NCBI GenBank assembly: GCA_002352375.1
Contig: DEIH01000226.1
Location: forward strand, 1,848 to 7,788
Reading direction: 5' to 3'
Source of the DNA: Spirochaeta sp. UBA2779
Lineage (GTDB): Bacteria > Spirochaetota > Spirochaetia > DSM-2461
DNA length: 5,941 nt
Part shown: positions 5,930 to 5,941 of the stretch, in pieces
Numbering within the stretch: the first letter of the stretch is position 1
How the letters are laid out: each line of letters begins with the position of its first letter
Position numbers and translations under genes: made by a program
The notes under the pieces: model-generated
The model's input: the letters and a program-made list of their open reading frames with translations, nothing else
Told to the model about the DNA's origin: nothing
The model's database searches: none

Positions 5930-5941
5930 TCAGTAGAACCA

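Overview
The window holds about six recognisable protein-coding loci and two clearly damaged ones. I see no rRNA, tRNA, CRISPR array, insertion sequence or phage gene. The DNA has mid-range GC, uses standard stops and shows ordinary Shine-Dalgarno sites, so it is bacterial. A TIGR02757/DUF2400 protein, an Fe-S aldo/keto reductase and a GshF-type glutathione synthetase remnant together suggest an anaerobe or facultative anaerobe. A spirochaete would fit, but this is a weak inference from gene content, not a taxonomic call.

Layout, left to right. Bases 1-911 (minus) carry an aldo/keto reductase with a C-terminal four-cysteine Fe-S motif; the window edge cuts its 3' end. Bases 949-2202 (plus) carry a 12-TM-type major facilitator transporter, divergent from the reductase with only 37 bp between the start codons. 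Bases 2203-2719 are a gap with no convincing gene, only a weak 34-codon frame and a small hairpin. Bases 2720-3493 (minus) encode a complete TIGR02757/DUF2400 protein. Bases 3494-3784 contain a 56-codon, start-less open frame on the minus strand that may be a gene remnant.

From 3785 to the right edge everything is on the minus strand. In transcription order there is a decayed gshF-like gene (about 5929 to 5044), a truncated DUF4180 gene (4992-4801), a VOC/glyoxalase-fold metalloprotein (4787-4329) and a DUF1499 lipoprotein (4264-3785). The DUF4180 remnant and the VOC gene are only 13 bp apart and probably share a transcript. The gshF remnant has in-frame stops, a frameshift and two apparent internal deletions, and the DUF4180 gene stops about halfway through its domain, so this is a zone of gene decay flanked by intact genes.

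I did not find a convincing new multi-gene system. The points most worth a second look are the gshF/DUF4180 decay and a possible Lys/Asp glycosylase-like signature in the uncharacterised DUF2400 protein.
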